Assembly: GCA_016291435.1 (NCBI GenBank)
Contig: JAEEXH010000008.1
Location: 1 to 61,354, forward strand
DNA from: Oscillospiraceae bacterium
Lineage (GTDB): Bacteria; Bacillota; Clostridia; Oscillospirales; Ruminococcaceae
Reading direction: 5' to 3'
DNA: 61,354 nt
Positions 1 to 8,551 of the stretch are shown one piece after another. The position numbers were made by a program, and so were the translations under genes. Position 1 is the stretch's first letter. Each line of letters opens with the position of its first letter. A model generated the notes under the pieces. The model was not told where the DNA came from, did no database searches, and saw nothing but the letters and a program-made list of their open reading frames with translations.

Positions 1-156
1 GACCCCGTTGCAAAATCCCCCCCGCCCCCGCGGGGGCGGGGGGATTTTGAGACAGAGGAGTCTGAGGGGATCGCTATCCCCTCAGCAGGGGCGTGGGGAC
101 GGAGTCCACACATAGAACCATCGAAAGTGCTCCCCGGCAAATGCGGATTGGTCGCG
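1..156. repeat. Structured dispersed repeat, copy 1 (cut by window edge)
   Basis: About 145 bases here recur at 56440-56572. The element has three hairpins. The first (11-49) is a GC-rich near-perfect palindrome between CAAAAT and ATTTTG. The second (about 60-83) pairs GAGGGGAT with ATCCCCTC. The third (about 94-112) pairs GTGGGGAC with GTCCACAC with one mismatch. The left end lies outside the window. No gene is visible in 1-381 apart from this repeat and the regulatory sites listed separately. Confidence 0.85.
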
Positions 157-166
157 TCGGTAAATG

Positions 167-187
167 TGAAACTGATACTCAGTCTCA
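167..187. promoter_or_regulatory. Palindromic operator candidate
   Basis: Two 9-base arms, TGAAACTGA and TCAGTCTCA, are separated by TAC and match as an inverted repeat with one difference. The site lies just downstream of the -10 box of the leftward promoter at 200-228, where a repressor would block transcription. Its look is reminiscent of Fur-type boxes, but the regulator is not known. The controlled gene would lie left of the window. Confidence 0.45.
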
Positions 188-199
188 TTTTGCTATGCC

Positions 200-228
200 A
201 TTATAGCATATTCCGCGGGAAAAGTCAA
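200..228 (-). promoter_or_regulatory. Sigma-A promoter reading left out of the window
   Basis: On the minus strand, TTGACT (228-223) and TATAAT (205-200) are 17 bases apart. Transcription would run through repeat copy 1 and leave the window at base 1. The gene it serves is not visible. Confidence 0.65.
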
Positions 229-381
229 GCATCAGCACACTGCATAATACTACCGTGCGGAATTTGTGCATGTATCCAAATCGCAGAAACCGTGTGAGGA
301 AATGCGCCCGGTTTCCGAATACATATCTGAAAGGCATATCACAGCCTTCCGTATGATAATATCCTGAAAGGAGCGATGATT

Positions 382-1455
382 ATGAAACATATCATCAGAG
401 GAACGGCAGCGGCGCTCGCTGCGCTTCTGCTCTGCACAGGAATGCCGTGCGGTGCAGCGACGATTGAAACGCCGGAGGCAGAGGCACAATTCTATCAGCA
501 GTTTCCGATCGTGTATCAGAACGGCGACACGGTCTGGCGCTCGAATGCGCAGGAGATCGGCAAGAGCACGCTCTATTTCACCGAGGAAGCGCCCTGTGCG
601 GAGATCAGCTGCGCCGTCCGGCTGCCGGGGCTCAGCAGCTATGCGCTGAACGAACTGGTCACACAGACGGTCGGAGAGAGCGGCACCGTCTCGCTTGACT
701 GCGGCATCTATACTGAGAAGGACAGCGGGAAAACAGAAGCCGTCCGGCTTGTGCATGTGCGCGGCTCTTCGCTCAGTGCGGAGACCGCAGACCGGCTCTA
801 TGACACGCTGGACAGCGCGGCAACGCTGTATCAATACAGCTATCAGCCGGAGGTCACGGAGTATATGGAGCTTGCGATGAATTCGACGCTGTGCTGGTAT
901 GATTTCCGCTTTTCGCAGGATGAGACTGCCTTCGGAAAGCTGACTGCGCTGATCGAAGCGGAATACCCGGGCTGGGAGGTGCAGTCGGCAGACGGCATCT
1001 CTGCCTCTGTCCGCATGAAGGACGGCGCCTTTGAAACGGCCTTAACCGCAGACTATCTTGCGATGGAGGATGCGATCGCGGAGAAGCTCGGCATCGGTGC
1101 AGTGCGTGCCGTGTACCCGGAGCCAATCGTGATCTCGACGGAATGCAGGCATTATCTCGAGCCGGACGGGGAGATCTCGCCTCAGCTTCTGTTCGGCGAT
1201 GTGAATGAAAGCGGCGATGTGGACATCAAGGATGTCATGGCAGCGCTTCAGGCAGCGGGGGATCTGAGCATCGGGCTGGAGCCGGAGCTCACCGCAGGGC
1301 AGCTCCTGCATGCAGATGCAGACGGCAGCGGCGAAGTGACGGCAAAGGATGCACAGTATCTTCTCACCTATTACGGCAACACAAATTCCGAGATTGCCTG
1401 CACATGGCGCAGCATCACCGGCAACCCGCTCGCGCCGGATTACAGCAATCTGTAA
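382..1455 (+). CDS. Secreted dockerin-domain protein
   Basis: A 357-residue secreted protein. The start at 382 is chosen because AAGGAG (368-373) is 8 bases upstream; an ATG at 376 is too close. Residues 1-25 form a signal peptide (MKHIIRG, hydrophobic run, ending CGAA). The middle (about 30-260) is not a family I recognise. Residues about 272-333 form a complete type I-like dockerin: loop 1 GDVNESGDVDIKD and loop 2 DADGSGEVTAKD, both with calcium ligands at the usual spacing. Known role of the module: it docks the protein onto a cohesin-bearing scaffold, as in cellulosomes. No catalytic motif is seen, so this may be a structural, binding or inhibitor-type component. A terminator follows at 1496. 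Confidence 0.8.
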   Translation: MKHIIRGTAAALAALLLCTGMPCGAATIETPEAEAQFYQQFPIVYQNGDTVWRSNAQEIGKSTLYFTEEAPCAEISCAVRLPGLSSYALNELVTQTVGESGTVSLDCGIYTEKDSGKTEAVRLVHVRGSSLSAETADRLYDTLDSAATLYQYSYQPEVTEYMELAMNSTLCWYDFRFSQDETAFGKLTALIEAEYPGWEVQSADGISASVRMKDGAFETALTADYLAMEDAIAEKLGIGAVRAVYPEPIVISTECRHYLEPDGEISPQLLFGDVNESGDVDIKDVMAALQAAGDLSIGLEPELTAGQLLHADADGSGEVTAKDAQYLLTYYGNTNSEIACTWRSITGNPLAPDYSNL

Positions 1456-1495
1456 ATATCGTTTTGTAGGTTTTCATCCTTTCACATATGTTTTC

Positions 1496-1526
1496 GCGCA
1501 TCTCCTCTGTGAGATGCGCATTTTCT
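1496..1526 (+). terminator. Rho-independent terminator
   Basis: GCGCATCTC pairs with GAGATGCGC over a 6-base loop, followed by ATTTTCTT. It ends the dockerin-protein transcript. Confidence 0.75.
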
Positions 1527-1547
1527 TGCGCTGCGGGCGCCGTTCAG

Positions 1548-1576
1548 TTGACAACACGGGGAGAATGTGCTATAAT
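1548..1576 (+). promoter_or_regulatory. Consensus sigma-A promoter
   Basis: TTGACA (1548-1553), 17-base spacer, TATAAT (1571-1576): an exact consensus promoter, about 50 bases ahead of the zinc-ribbon membrane protein and probably serving the following genes to ispH. Confidence 0.8.
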
Positions 1577-1625
1577 ATTACATTAGGTTACTATACGAAA
1601 ATCATACATAAAGGAGCGTTTTTTC

Positions 1626-2981
1626 ATGGCAGAAAGAGAGGGCGCACTGCGCTCAAAGGGTTACAAAAGATGGCACGTATTCTGGTGCGCGGTCGCAGGA
1701 CTGATTTTGCTCTGCTGCATCAACACGAATCTGATGGGCAGAGAGCTGACACGCGGCACAATCGCAGACGGCATGCGTTCCTCGCAGCTCTCCGATGCGG
1801 GTATCCCGTTCAACGGCACCGTGACGGAGATGATCCGCAGGAATTTCGTGACTGATGAACAGGTCACGGAGGCGGACATCGCGGATGCCGTCGATACGAT
1901 GGGCATTCCCGCATTTCTCGCAGGCAAGCTCGGCAATTACGGCGCACTCCTGAGCGGCGGCTCCGATGCGCCGGTGCATATCACCTCCGATGAGGTCGTT
2001 GAGCTGCTCGAAGACAGTGAGGATGCACTCTATGACAAGTGCCTGCTCGTGATCGAGGATTCCGACAAGGCGGAGATCCGCAGCGCCGCTGACGGTCCGC
2101 TCGGCTTCCTGAACAAGCTCTCCGAATTCCTCTACGGCAGCAAATTCGGGCGGGCGCTGGCGCATTTCCGCATCAGCATCTGGCGCCTGATCCTTGATAT
2201 TGTTCTGATGATGCTGCTGGTCTTCCGCTGGGCAGTCGTCCGCGAGCGCGCGGGCGAAGACAGACCCGGCGCGATCCGCGGCATGGGAATCACAATCATC
2301 GTTCCGGCTGCAATCACGCTGCTGTGCCTGATCATCGGCGGCGTCGGCTCGCTCTTTGTAAAGGACGGCGTGATCGGTCTGCATCCGCTGACCAAGGCAC
2401 TGCGCGCACCGCTCTGGGGTCCGATCATTTTTGAGTTGGCATGCGGCATCCTGATGACGTCCGTCGCGAAATATCTCCGCAGCGATGCAAGACAGCGCTC
2501 GCTCGCAGAACGTGCAGCGCGCCGTCAGGCGGCGGCACAGAGAAGCGCAAGCCGCGAGTCCCGCCGGCAGCAGACATCTGCAAACAGAGCGGCACAGAAC
2601 AGACCCGCAGCACCGCAGGCATCTGCGGCAGCTTCCAAGCGCTTCTGCGTATCCTGCGGCAAGGAGCTCCGTCCCGGCGCAGCGTTCTGCATCTATTGCG
2701 GTACGAAGCAGGCTCCGGCAGCACCCGCAGCACTCGTGACACCTGCTCCGGCAGCACCCGCAGCACCTGCGGCTCCTGCTCCGGCAGCATCCGCAGCACC
2801 TGCGGCTCCCGCTCCGGCAGCACCCGCTGCACCTGCGGCTCCCGCTCCGGCAGCACCCGCTGCACCTGTGACACCTGCTCCGGCAGCACCTGCCGCACCT
2901 GTGACGCCCGCTCCGGCAGCACCCGCAGCACCTGCGGCTCCCGCTCCGGCAGCACCCGCAGAGAATCCCAATCAACAGTAA
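1626..2981 (+). CDS. Membrane protein with zinc ribbon and Pro-Ala repeat tail
   Basis: A 451-residue protein of unknown function. One membrane segment lies near the N-terminus (about 20-37), followed by an extracytoplasmic region of about 140 residues, then three hydrophobic segments (about 185-205, 220-245, 260-280). A basic Arg/Ala-rich stretch leads to a zinc ribbon with two Cys-x-x-Cys pairs (CVSCGKELRPGAAFCIYCG). The tail is built of 11-residue Ala-Pro units (see repeat at 2711). AAAGGAG at 1609 sets the start. The next gene begins 14 bases after the stop, so the two are probably co-transcribed. A sensor or scaffold role at the membrane is possible but is not shown by the sequence. Confidence 0.75.
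   Translation: MAEREGALRSKGYKRWHVFWCAVAGLILLCCINTNLMGRELTRGTIADGMRSSQLSDAGIPFNGTVTEMIRRNFVTDEQVTEADIADAVDTMGIPAFLAGKLGNYGALLSGGSDAPVHITSDEVVELLEDSEDALYDKCLLVIEDSDKAEIRSAADGPLGFLNKLSEFLYGSKFGRALAHFRISIWRLILDIVLMMLLVFRWAVVRERAGEDRPGAIRGMGITIIVPAAITLLCLIIGGVGSLFVKDGVIGLHPLTKALRAPLWGPIIFELACGILMTSVAKYLRSDARQRSLAERAARRQAAAQRSASRESRRQQTSANRAAQNRPAAPQASAAASKRFCVSCGKELRPGAAFCIYCGTKQAPAAPAALVTPAPAAPAAPAAPAPAASAAPAAPAPAAPAAPAAPAPAAPAAPVTPAPAAPAAPVTPAPAAPAAPAAPAPAAPAENPNQQ
2711..2968 (+). repeat. In-frame 33-bp tandem repeats (Ala-Pro units)
   Basis: About seven copies of a 33-base unit built on GCTCCGGCAGCACC encode 11-residue units such as APAAPAAPVTP and APAAPAAPAAP. Copies differ by few bases, so copy number may vary between strains. 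Confidence 0.85.
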
Positions 2982-2995
2982 GGCGGTGAATCCCG

Positions 2996-4234
2996 ATGCC
3001 ACAGCAGCACTCCCGGAAAAAACGGCGCAGAGTGAGACCGATGCGCGTATTGCTTGCGCTGGTGTTTGCCGCGGTACTTCTTGCAGGCATCGGTTACGGC
3101 GGCTATGCACTCTTTCATGCGGTCAAAGGAATCGTCCGCATCGGTGAGGAAAGCGCCCCCGAAACGACGGTGACGACCACCGCAACTACCACGACCACAA
3201 CCACCACCACGACCACCAGTCTCTATCCGCTCCCCGCGACCCGCACGACCGCAACTGTCGCACTGAATGACCCGGCGCTTATTTACGGCGACACCGCCGC
3301 ACTGATTGCGGTACACCCCGAGGGCAATGTCCTGCTGGCGGAGCGGAATGCCGATGCACGCATCTACCCCGCGTCGATGACAAAGGTCATGACGATGCTG
3401 ACATTTTTTCATCTCGGCGGCAGACAGCGCACGCTCGAGATGGTCGATATGGATCACGATGCGCTTTCTTATGCGTGGCAGCATGAGGCGGCATGTGCGG
3501 GCTTCATGGAATATGAGCGCGTGCGCGTGATCGACCTGCTCTACGGCATGATGCTCCCTTCCGGTGCCGATGCTGCGCTGATGCTTGCCAAGATTGCGAG
3601 CGGCAGCGAAGCGGCATTCGTGCAGGAAATGAACGCCTTTGCAGCGGAGATGGGGCTGACGAACACGCATTTCACAAACTGTGTCGGGCTCCACGATCCG
3701 CAGCTTTACAGCTCTGCGCAGGATATCGCGGTCATGATGGCATACGCGATGCGGGATCCGCTCTGCGTAAAGCTGATGAGCACAAAGGAATATGTCACGA
3801 TGCCGACCGCGCATCACCCCAACGGCCTGCGCCTTCTCAGTACCGTCTGGTCGCGCACGGCGCCCGATGCGCTCACAGTCCGCTACGGGCTGCCGTTTAC
3901 CGTGCGCTGCGGCAAAACAGGCTATACCGATGAAGCGGGACAGTGTCTGACCACATGGGGCGAGGGTGCAGACGGCAGCCGGTATATCACCGTGATCGCC
4001 GGATGCCCGCCGAAGGAGCCCTATCAGGCAGTCGATGACACGATGACGCTTTACATGATGGCGCTCGGCGCTTTTGACCCGCCGGAGCGCTATACCCCGA
4101 CGGAGACCACGACCGCCGAGACCACAACAACGACCGCGGAGACAACCGCGGCGGCGGATGCAGCCGATCCGGCCGCAGATCAGACCGCGCCCGTCAGCGG
4201 GACGGAGACCACCGCCGCAGCAGCAGCACAGTGA
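2996..4234 (+). CDS. D-alanyl-D-alanine carboxypeptidase, peptidase S11 family
   Basis: A 412-residue penicillin-binding-protein-type enzyme that trims the terminal D-Ala from peptidoglycan stem peptides outside the membrane. An N-terminal membrane anchor (about 17-45) is followed by a Thr-rich linker, then the catalytic domain with SMTK (Ser about 127) and KTG (Lys about 307). The second motif, normally Ser-x-Asn, reads SGA at about 189-191, so the usual Asn is replaced. The C-terminus is a second Thr/Ala/Glu-rich tail. The start at 2996 follows AGGCGG; the next gene starts 13 bases after the stop. Confidence 0.9.
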   Translation: MPQQHSRKKRRRVRPMRVLLALVFAAVLLAGIGYGGYALFHAVKGIVRIGEESAPETTVTTTATTTTTTTTTTTSLYPLPATRTTATVALNDPALIYGDTAALIAVHPEGNVLLAERNADARIYPASMTKVMTMLTFFHLGGRQRTLEMVDMDHDALSYAWQHEAACAGFMEYERVRVIDLLYGMMLPSGADAALMLAKIASGSEAAFVQEMNAFAAEMGLTNTHFTNCVGLHDPQLYSSAQDIAVMMAYAMRDPLCVKLMSTKEYVTMPTAHHPNGLRLLSTVWSRTAPDALTVRYGLPFTVRCGKTGYTDEAGQCLTTWGEGADGSRYITVIAGCPPKEPYQAVDDTMTLYMMALGAFDPPERYTPTETTTAETTTTTAETTAAADAADPAADQTAPVSGTETTAAAAAQ

Positions 4235-4247
4235 GGAGATGACAGGC

Positions 4248-6323
4248 ATGGCACGCTATGAGATCACAACCGCAAAATCCGCAGGCTTCTGCTTCGGCGT
4301 GGACCGTGCGGTGAAGCTGGTCTATCAGGCGCTCAGCGAGGGCAGGCGCGTGGCGACCCTCGGCCCGATCGTGCACAATGATGCCGTTGTCGGTGACTTG
4401 CAGGCACGCGGTGCACGCATCATCTCGGATGTTTCCGAGCTCACCCCCGGCGAAACACTGATCATCCGTGCGCACGGCGTCCCGAAGGCTGTCTATGACC
4501 GCCTGAAGGAAATGCAGAATCCCGTGATCGACGCGACATGCCCCTTCGTTGCGCGCATTCACCGCATTGCCGCGGAGCAGACAGCCGCAGGGCGCGATGT
4601 TCTGATCGCCGGAGACCCCAAACACCCCGAGGTACAGGGGATTGTCGGGCATTGTAATGAAAATTGTACAGTTTTTCGCGATGCAAAAGAGCTGAAATGT
4701 CTGATTGATAGAAAGTGCGGAAAAGGGCTTGCAATCGTCGCCCAAACAACGTATAATAAATTATTATGGGGGGATTGTATAGACCCCTTGCCGAAAAATG
4801 ATCCCGATTTGCTGATCTTCGACACGATCTGCAATGCCACCGCTGCAAGACAATCTGATGCAGATGCGCTCTCACGGCAGTCTGATCTGATGATCGTCGC
4901 GGGCGGAAAGCACAGCTCCAATACCGTCAAGCTCTATGATGTGTGCAGCAGAAACTGCCGTACATGGCATATCGAAGACGCGGCGGAGCTCAGGCAGCAT
5001 GCAGACGAGATCCTGGGGGCTGTGAAAGCTGTCCTGGAGGAGAAGGGCAGCGGGCATGTGCTCAGAATCGGAATCACGGCAGGAGCGAGTACGCCCGCCT
5101 ACATCATTAAGGAGGTTCAAACCAATATGTCTGAAATCATTGACACCACTGCAGCCCCGGAGAACGAGGAGATCAATTTCGCTGACGCACTGGATCAGAG
5201 CTTCAGAAAAATTCGCAAAGGAGAGCGCCTCAAGGGTGTTGTTGTAAGCATCAGCGGCAACAACGAAGTGATGGTTGATGTGGGTGCCAAGCAGACCGGT
5301 TATATCACCCTCTCCGAACTGACCAGCGATACCTCGAAGAAGCCTTCTGATCTCGTCAAGGTCGGCGACGAGCTTGAGCTCGTTGTCATCCAGGTCAACG
5401 ACGCGGAGGGCATGGTTCAGCTCTCGAAGCGCAGAGTTGACGAGATGATCGGCTTTGAGAACATTCTCAAGGCACAGGAAGCAGGCGAGGTGCTCGAGGG
5501 CACTGTGCTGAGCGTGGTCAAGGGCGGTCTGGTCGCAGACTGCGACGGCGTCCATGTCTTCATCCCGGCTTCCCAGTCCGGTCTCGGCAGAGGGGCAGAT
5601 CTGAATGTTCTGCTCAAGCAGAAGGTCCGCTTCGTCATCATCGACGTCAACGAGCAGCGCCGCAGAGCGGTCGGCTCCATCCGTCAGGTGCAGAAGGCGG
5701 AGAGAGATGCTGCACAGGCAAAGTTCTGGGAGACCGCAAAGGTCGGCGATGTCTTCACCGGCGAGGTCAAGTCCCTCACCAGCTACGGCGCATTTGTCGA
5801 TCTCGGCGGCATCGACGGTATGGTCCATGTTTCTGAGCTGAGCTGGAGCCGCATCCATCAGCCGAGCGACGTTGTCGCTGTCGGCGATACGCTCGAGGTC
5901 TACATCAAGGCGCTCAATCCTGAGACCGGCAGAATCTCGCTCGGTCACAGAAGACCCGAGGACAATCCGTGGGTCAAGTTCACCAATGAGTATCAGGTCG
6001 GCGATGTTGTCGAGGCAACCGTCGTCTCTGTCACCGCATTCGGTGCATTCGCACGCATCATCACCGGCGTGGACGGTCTGATCCACATTTCCGAGCTCTC
6101 TACCGAGCGCGTCGCAAATGTGAAGGACGTTGTGAATGTCGGCGATGTCGTCACTGTCAAGATCACCGGCATCGACACCGAGAAGAAGCGCATCAGCCTC
6201 TCTATGCGTGCAGTTGCAGGCGATGACGAGGCTCCGGCTGAGGAAGCAGACGAGGTTGTCTACTCCGATGAGGCTCCGGCTGCCGAGGCTGAGGCTCCCG
6301 CTGCGGATGACGCAGAGGCGTAA
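4248..6323 (+). CDS. ispH: Fused IspH (HMBPP reductase) and ribosomal protein S1
   Basis: A 691-residue fusion. Residues 1-285 are IspH, the iron-sulfur enzyme of the last step of the MEP isoprenoid pathway: the three cluster cysteines are in GFCFGV, DATCPFV and ICNATAARQ, with histidines in VHND and RAHGVP. Residues about 325-670 hold four S1 RNA-binding repeats, the last two with the classic YGAFVDL / FGAFARI and VHVSELS / IHISELS signatures. The tail is acidic and Ala/Glu-rich. The start at 4248 (MARYEI) has GAGGAG 9 bases upstream. IspH-S1 fusions are known in Clostridia; here the stop-free linker confirms one open frame. Confidence 0.95.
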   Translation: MARYEITTAKSAGFCFGVDRAVKLVYQALSEGRRVATLGPIVHNDAVVGDLQARGARIISDVSELTPGETLIIRAHGVPKAVYDRLKEMQNPVIDATCPFVARIHRIAAEQTAAGRDVLIAGDPKHPEVQGIVGHCNENCTVFRDAKELKCLIDRKCGKGLAIVAQTTYNKLLWGDCIDPLPKNDPDLLIFDTICNATAARQSDADALSRQSDLMIVAGGKHSSNTVKLYDVCSRNCRTWHIEDAAELRQHADEILGAVKAVLEEKGSGHVLRIGITAGASTPAYIIKEVQTNMSEIIDTTAAPENEEINFADALDQSFRKIRKGERLKGVVVSISGNNEVMVDVGAKQTGYITLSELTSDTSKKPSDLVKVGDELELVVIQVNDAEGMVQLSKRRVDEMIGFENILKAQEAGEVLEGTVLSVVKGGLVADCDGVHVFIPASQSGLGRGADLNVLLKQKVRFVIIDVNEQRRRAVGSIRQVQKAERDAAQAKFWETAKVGDVFTGEVKSLTSYGAFVDLGGIDGMVHVSELSWSRIHQPSDVVAVGDTLEVYIKALNPETGRISLGHRRPEDNPWVKFTNEYQVGDVVEATVVSVTAFGAFARIITGVDGLIHISELSTERVANVKDVVNVGDVVTVKITGIDTEKKRISLSMRAVAGDDEAPAEEADEVVYSDEAPAAEAEAPAADDAEA

Positions 6324-6372
6324 GCCTTCCATCTTCACAGAGTTTGACCGGTTTTACCCGGTAAAGGCAGAG

Positions 6373-6410
6373 AAAAGAGGGCGGAGGAGGTTCGCTCTCT
6401 TTTTTCTTTT
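6373..6410 (+). terminator. Rho-independent terminator after ispH-S1
   Basis: AGAGGGCG pairs with CGCTCTCT (one G-T pair), followed by a run of T broken by one C. Confidence 0.65.
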
Positions 6411-6446
6411 TGCCCGAAATTCGGTCTTTTCGGCGAAATTTCAAGG

Positions 6447-6475
6447 TTGACACTTTTCCCCTGATATGGTATCAT
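6447..6475 (+). promoter_or_regulatory. Sigma-A promoter of the substrate-binding/VWA locus
   Basis: TTGACA (6447-6452), 17-base spacer, TATCAT (6470-6475), about 40 bases ahead of the first gene of the three-gene unit. Confidence 0.7.
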
Positions 6476-6516
6476 AAATACATAATCGCGATGAAGCAGA
6501 AAGGAGCGTGGATGAC

Positions 6517-7662
6517 TTGAAGACAGGTACAAAGATCTTGCTGGCCGTGCTGGCATGCGGCGAAGGCTTGCTGGCGGTCGTTCTTTATAACCTGCTGTCA
6601 CAGCTCCCCTTTTCCTTTGCAAAATACGCTGCGCTGATCGGCGTGGTCGTGCTCTCGCTCGGCATCGACTGGCTGATTCTCCATTCGAGCAGCGCAGAGT
6701 CCATCAGCGACGCAAAGAAGCTGAAGGACGCCGACGATTATATCCGTGCTTTCCGCGCATGGCTCAGCGAGGAGACCCCCTTTGCAGAGCATATCAAAAT
6801 CGCGATCCGGCAGCTCGAATCGCTCAAGCGCAAGCAGGCAGCGCTCCGCTCCGTGCTCGATGACTCGAAGGACAGTCCCTTCCTCTCGACCGCACAGGAT
6901 GTCGAGGCCTATGTGCTTGCAAACTGCAAGCGCGTCATCAACCGCGTGATGATCTACGACTCCGCAGAGCCGCAGAAGTATAACATGCACAATGCTTACT
7001 TGCAGCAGGTGCTCGGCGACAACGCCCGCGTGCTTTCGGAGTTTGAGAACCTCATCCTTGAGGTCTCGCAGATCGGCGACGACCAGACTGCCGCAACGCC
7101 CTGCCTCACAGAGCTGACTTCGGCGCTGCGCAGCGTCCGGCAGAACGGCGAGGAGGACTGGGAGGAGATCATGCAGGAGGCGGAGATTCCGCAGGTGCAG
7201 CAGGCACCCGCTGAGACCCGCGCCGAGGCTGCACAGGCCGCCGTGCAGACAGCCGTCCAGACGATGGCAGTCTCGCAGGAGGATCTTGCGGCGATGACCC
7301 CGCCGATCACGGAACGGCCGTTTATCGCATGGTCTGCGCTGAACGGCATGCGCATGCGGTTCTACCGCGAGGTGCGGCAGTTAGACGGCAGCTATATGCT
7401 GGAGCCGGTGCCGCCGGGTGCGGGACGGGGCAGCTTTGTCCTTTATAAGACCGAGGGCACGGCGCTCTGGATTCTGCCGAGCCCGATCCAATACAGCGGC
7501 AGCCAGCCCTTCCGGGCAGGCACCGTGATTCTGTCGAAGTTCTTTGAGGGCGCGAAGGCACAGGGCGGCGCCGTCAAAGAGGTGAAGCCTGCGCTCTTTG
7601 TGCCGGAGCCGCAGAGAAGAGACCTCTATGTTTGTGCCGATATGGGCGAGATCGTCCAGTAA
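6517..7662 (+). CDS. Membrane protein with XpaC-like helical domain (paralogue A)
   Basis: A 381-residue protein. The TTG start at 6517 lies 10 bases after AGGAG; the GTG at 6508 is only one base from it. Two hydrophobic N-terminal helices (about 5-48) precede a helical cytoplasmic domain (about 60-215) with DADDYIRAF, LKRKQ and FENLILEVSQ. The same pattern occurs in the protein at 7706, so the two are paralogues. A variable Gln/Ala-rich linker leads to a 120-residue C-terminal domain (FIAWSALNGMRMRFYREV onwards) absent from the paralogue. The helical domain faintly recalls the XpaC family found with TelA, but that assignment is tentative. It is first in a unit with the genes at 7706 and 8548. 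Confidence 0.75.
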   Translation: MKTGTKILLAVLACGEGLLAVVLYNLLSQLPFSFAKYAALIGVVVLSLGIDWLILHSSSAESISDAKKLKDADDYIRAFRAWLSEETPFAEHIKIAIRQLESLKRKQAALRSVLDDSKDSPFLSTAQDVEAYVLANCKRVINRVMIYDSAEPQKYNMHNAYLQQVLGDNARVLSEFENLILEVSQIGDDQTAATPCLTELTSALRSVRQNGEEDWEEIMQEAEIPQVQQAPAETRAEAAQAAVQTAVQTMAVSQEDLAAMTPPITERPFIAWSALNGMRMRFYREVRQLDGSYMLEPVPPGAGRGSFVLYKTEGTALWILPSPIQYSGSQPFRAGTVILSKFFEGAKAQGGAVKEVKPALFVPEPQRRDLYVCADMGEIVQ

Positions 7663-7705
7663 CGGCACGATCTGAAAGGCAGCGCCTTGGAAGGAGGGTG
7701 TTGTC

Positions 7706-8551
7706 ATGCTCAACTACACATGCACATTCTGCGGAAGCCCGATCCGCATGACAAACGGAAGAATGGGCGGACAGTGCGTCCGCTGCGGGAAGTATTTTTC
7801 CTCGGATGAGATCTATCGGATCGCGCTCTTCCGCGAGCCGAAGCAGCGGGCGGTCACAGCGCCGAAGAATCTGACGGCCGAGAAGGCAGGCGCACTGGTC
7901 ACAGTGTTCATCATCTGCATGAGCATCATTCCGTTTTCTCCGCTCCCGATGATCGCACTGGTGCTTCCGGTGATTGTGATCCTTTCGGCAAAGCGGCTGA
8001 TCGAAGCGGATCAGGATGAGGATGCGGAGAGCAGCAAGCCTGTGGCAGCGGGTGAAAAGCTTAAGAATGTCGATGACTTCATCCGTGCCTTCCGCACGAT
8101 GCCGCTCGACTATATGCCGCTTCGCGAAGAAGCAGGCAGAGCGCTTGCACAGCTCGATGCACTCAAGCGCAAGCAGATCGCGCTCGCAGCGATGCTTTCG
8201 CCGGATCACGCATTTATCAAGAGCGGCAATGAGGCAGCCGCCTATATCATGAACAACTTAAAGCAGGTGCTTTACCGTCTGCGCTTCTGCGACCAGAGTG
8301 ACATGGAGCTCAGAAGGATGCACACGAAGTTCCTGCGCGAGCGTCTCGATGAAAATGACCGTATCCTGCGCGATTTTGAGAACCTCATCATTGAGGTCAC
8401 GCAGTTTGCGGACGACACCCCTGTGACAGCACCGAGCCTGGATGTGCTCGCGAAAACGCTGCACAGCGTCAACACGGGCGAGGAGATCCCGCCCCACTGT
8501 GAATTATCCGCTCCGGCGGAGAATCTCTGTGTGAGAGGAGATATGAAATGA
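7706..8551 (+). CDS. Zinc-ribbon membrane protein with XpaC-like domain (paralogue B)
   Basis: A 281-residue protein. Residues about 5-30 form a zinc ribbon (YTCTFCGSP and QCVRCGKYF). Two membrane helices follow (about 60-95), then the same helical domain as in the 6517 protein: VDDFIRAF, LKRKQ, FENLIIEVTQ. The protein stops after this domain and lacks the C-terminal domain of paralogue A. AAGGAGGG is 7 bases before the ATG. The last four bases (ATGA) overlap the start of the VWA protein, so the two are likely translationally coupled. Confidence 0.75.
   Translation: MLNYTCTFCGSPIRMTNGRMGGQCVRCGKYFSSDEIYRIALFREPKQRAVTAPKNLTAEKAGALVTVFIICMSIIPFSPLPMIALVLPVIVILSAKRLIEADQDEDAESSKPVAAGEKLKNVDDFIRAFRTMPLDYMPLREEAGRALAQLDALKRKQIALAAMLSPDHAFIKSGNEAAAYIMNNLKQVLYRLRFCDQSDMELRRMHTKFLRERLDENDRILRDFENLIIEVTQFADDTPVTAPSLDVLAKTLHSVNTGEEIPPHCELSAPAENLCVRGDMK

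Noticed and set aside
2693-2971. Gly-Ala repeat frame on the minus strand
   Set aside because: Mirror of the Ala-Pro tandem repeat.
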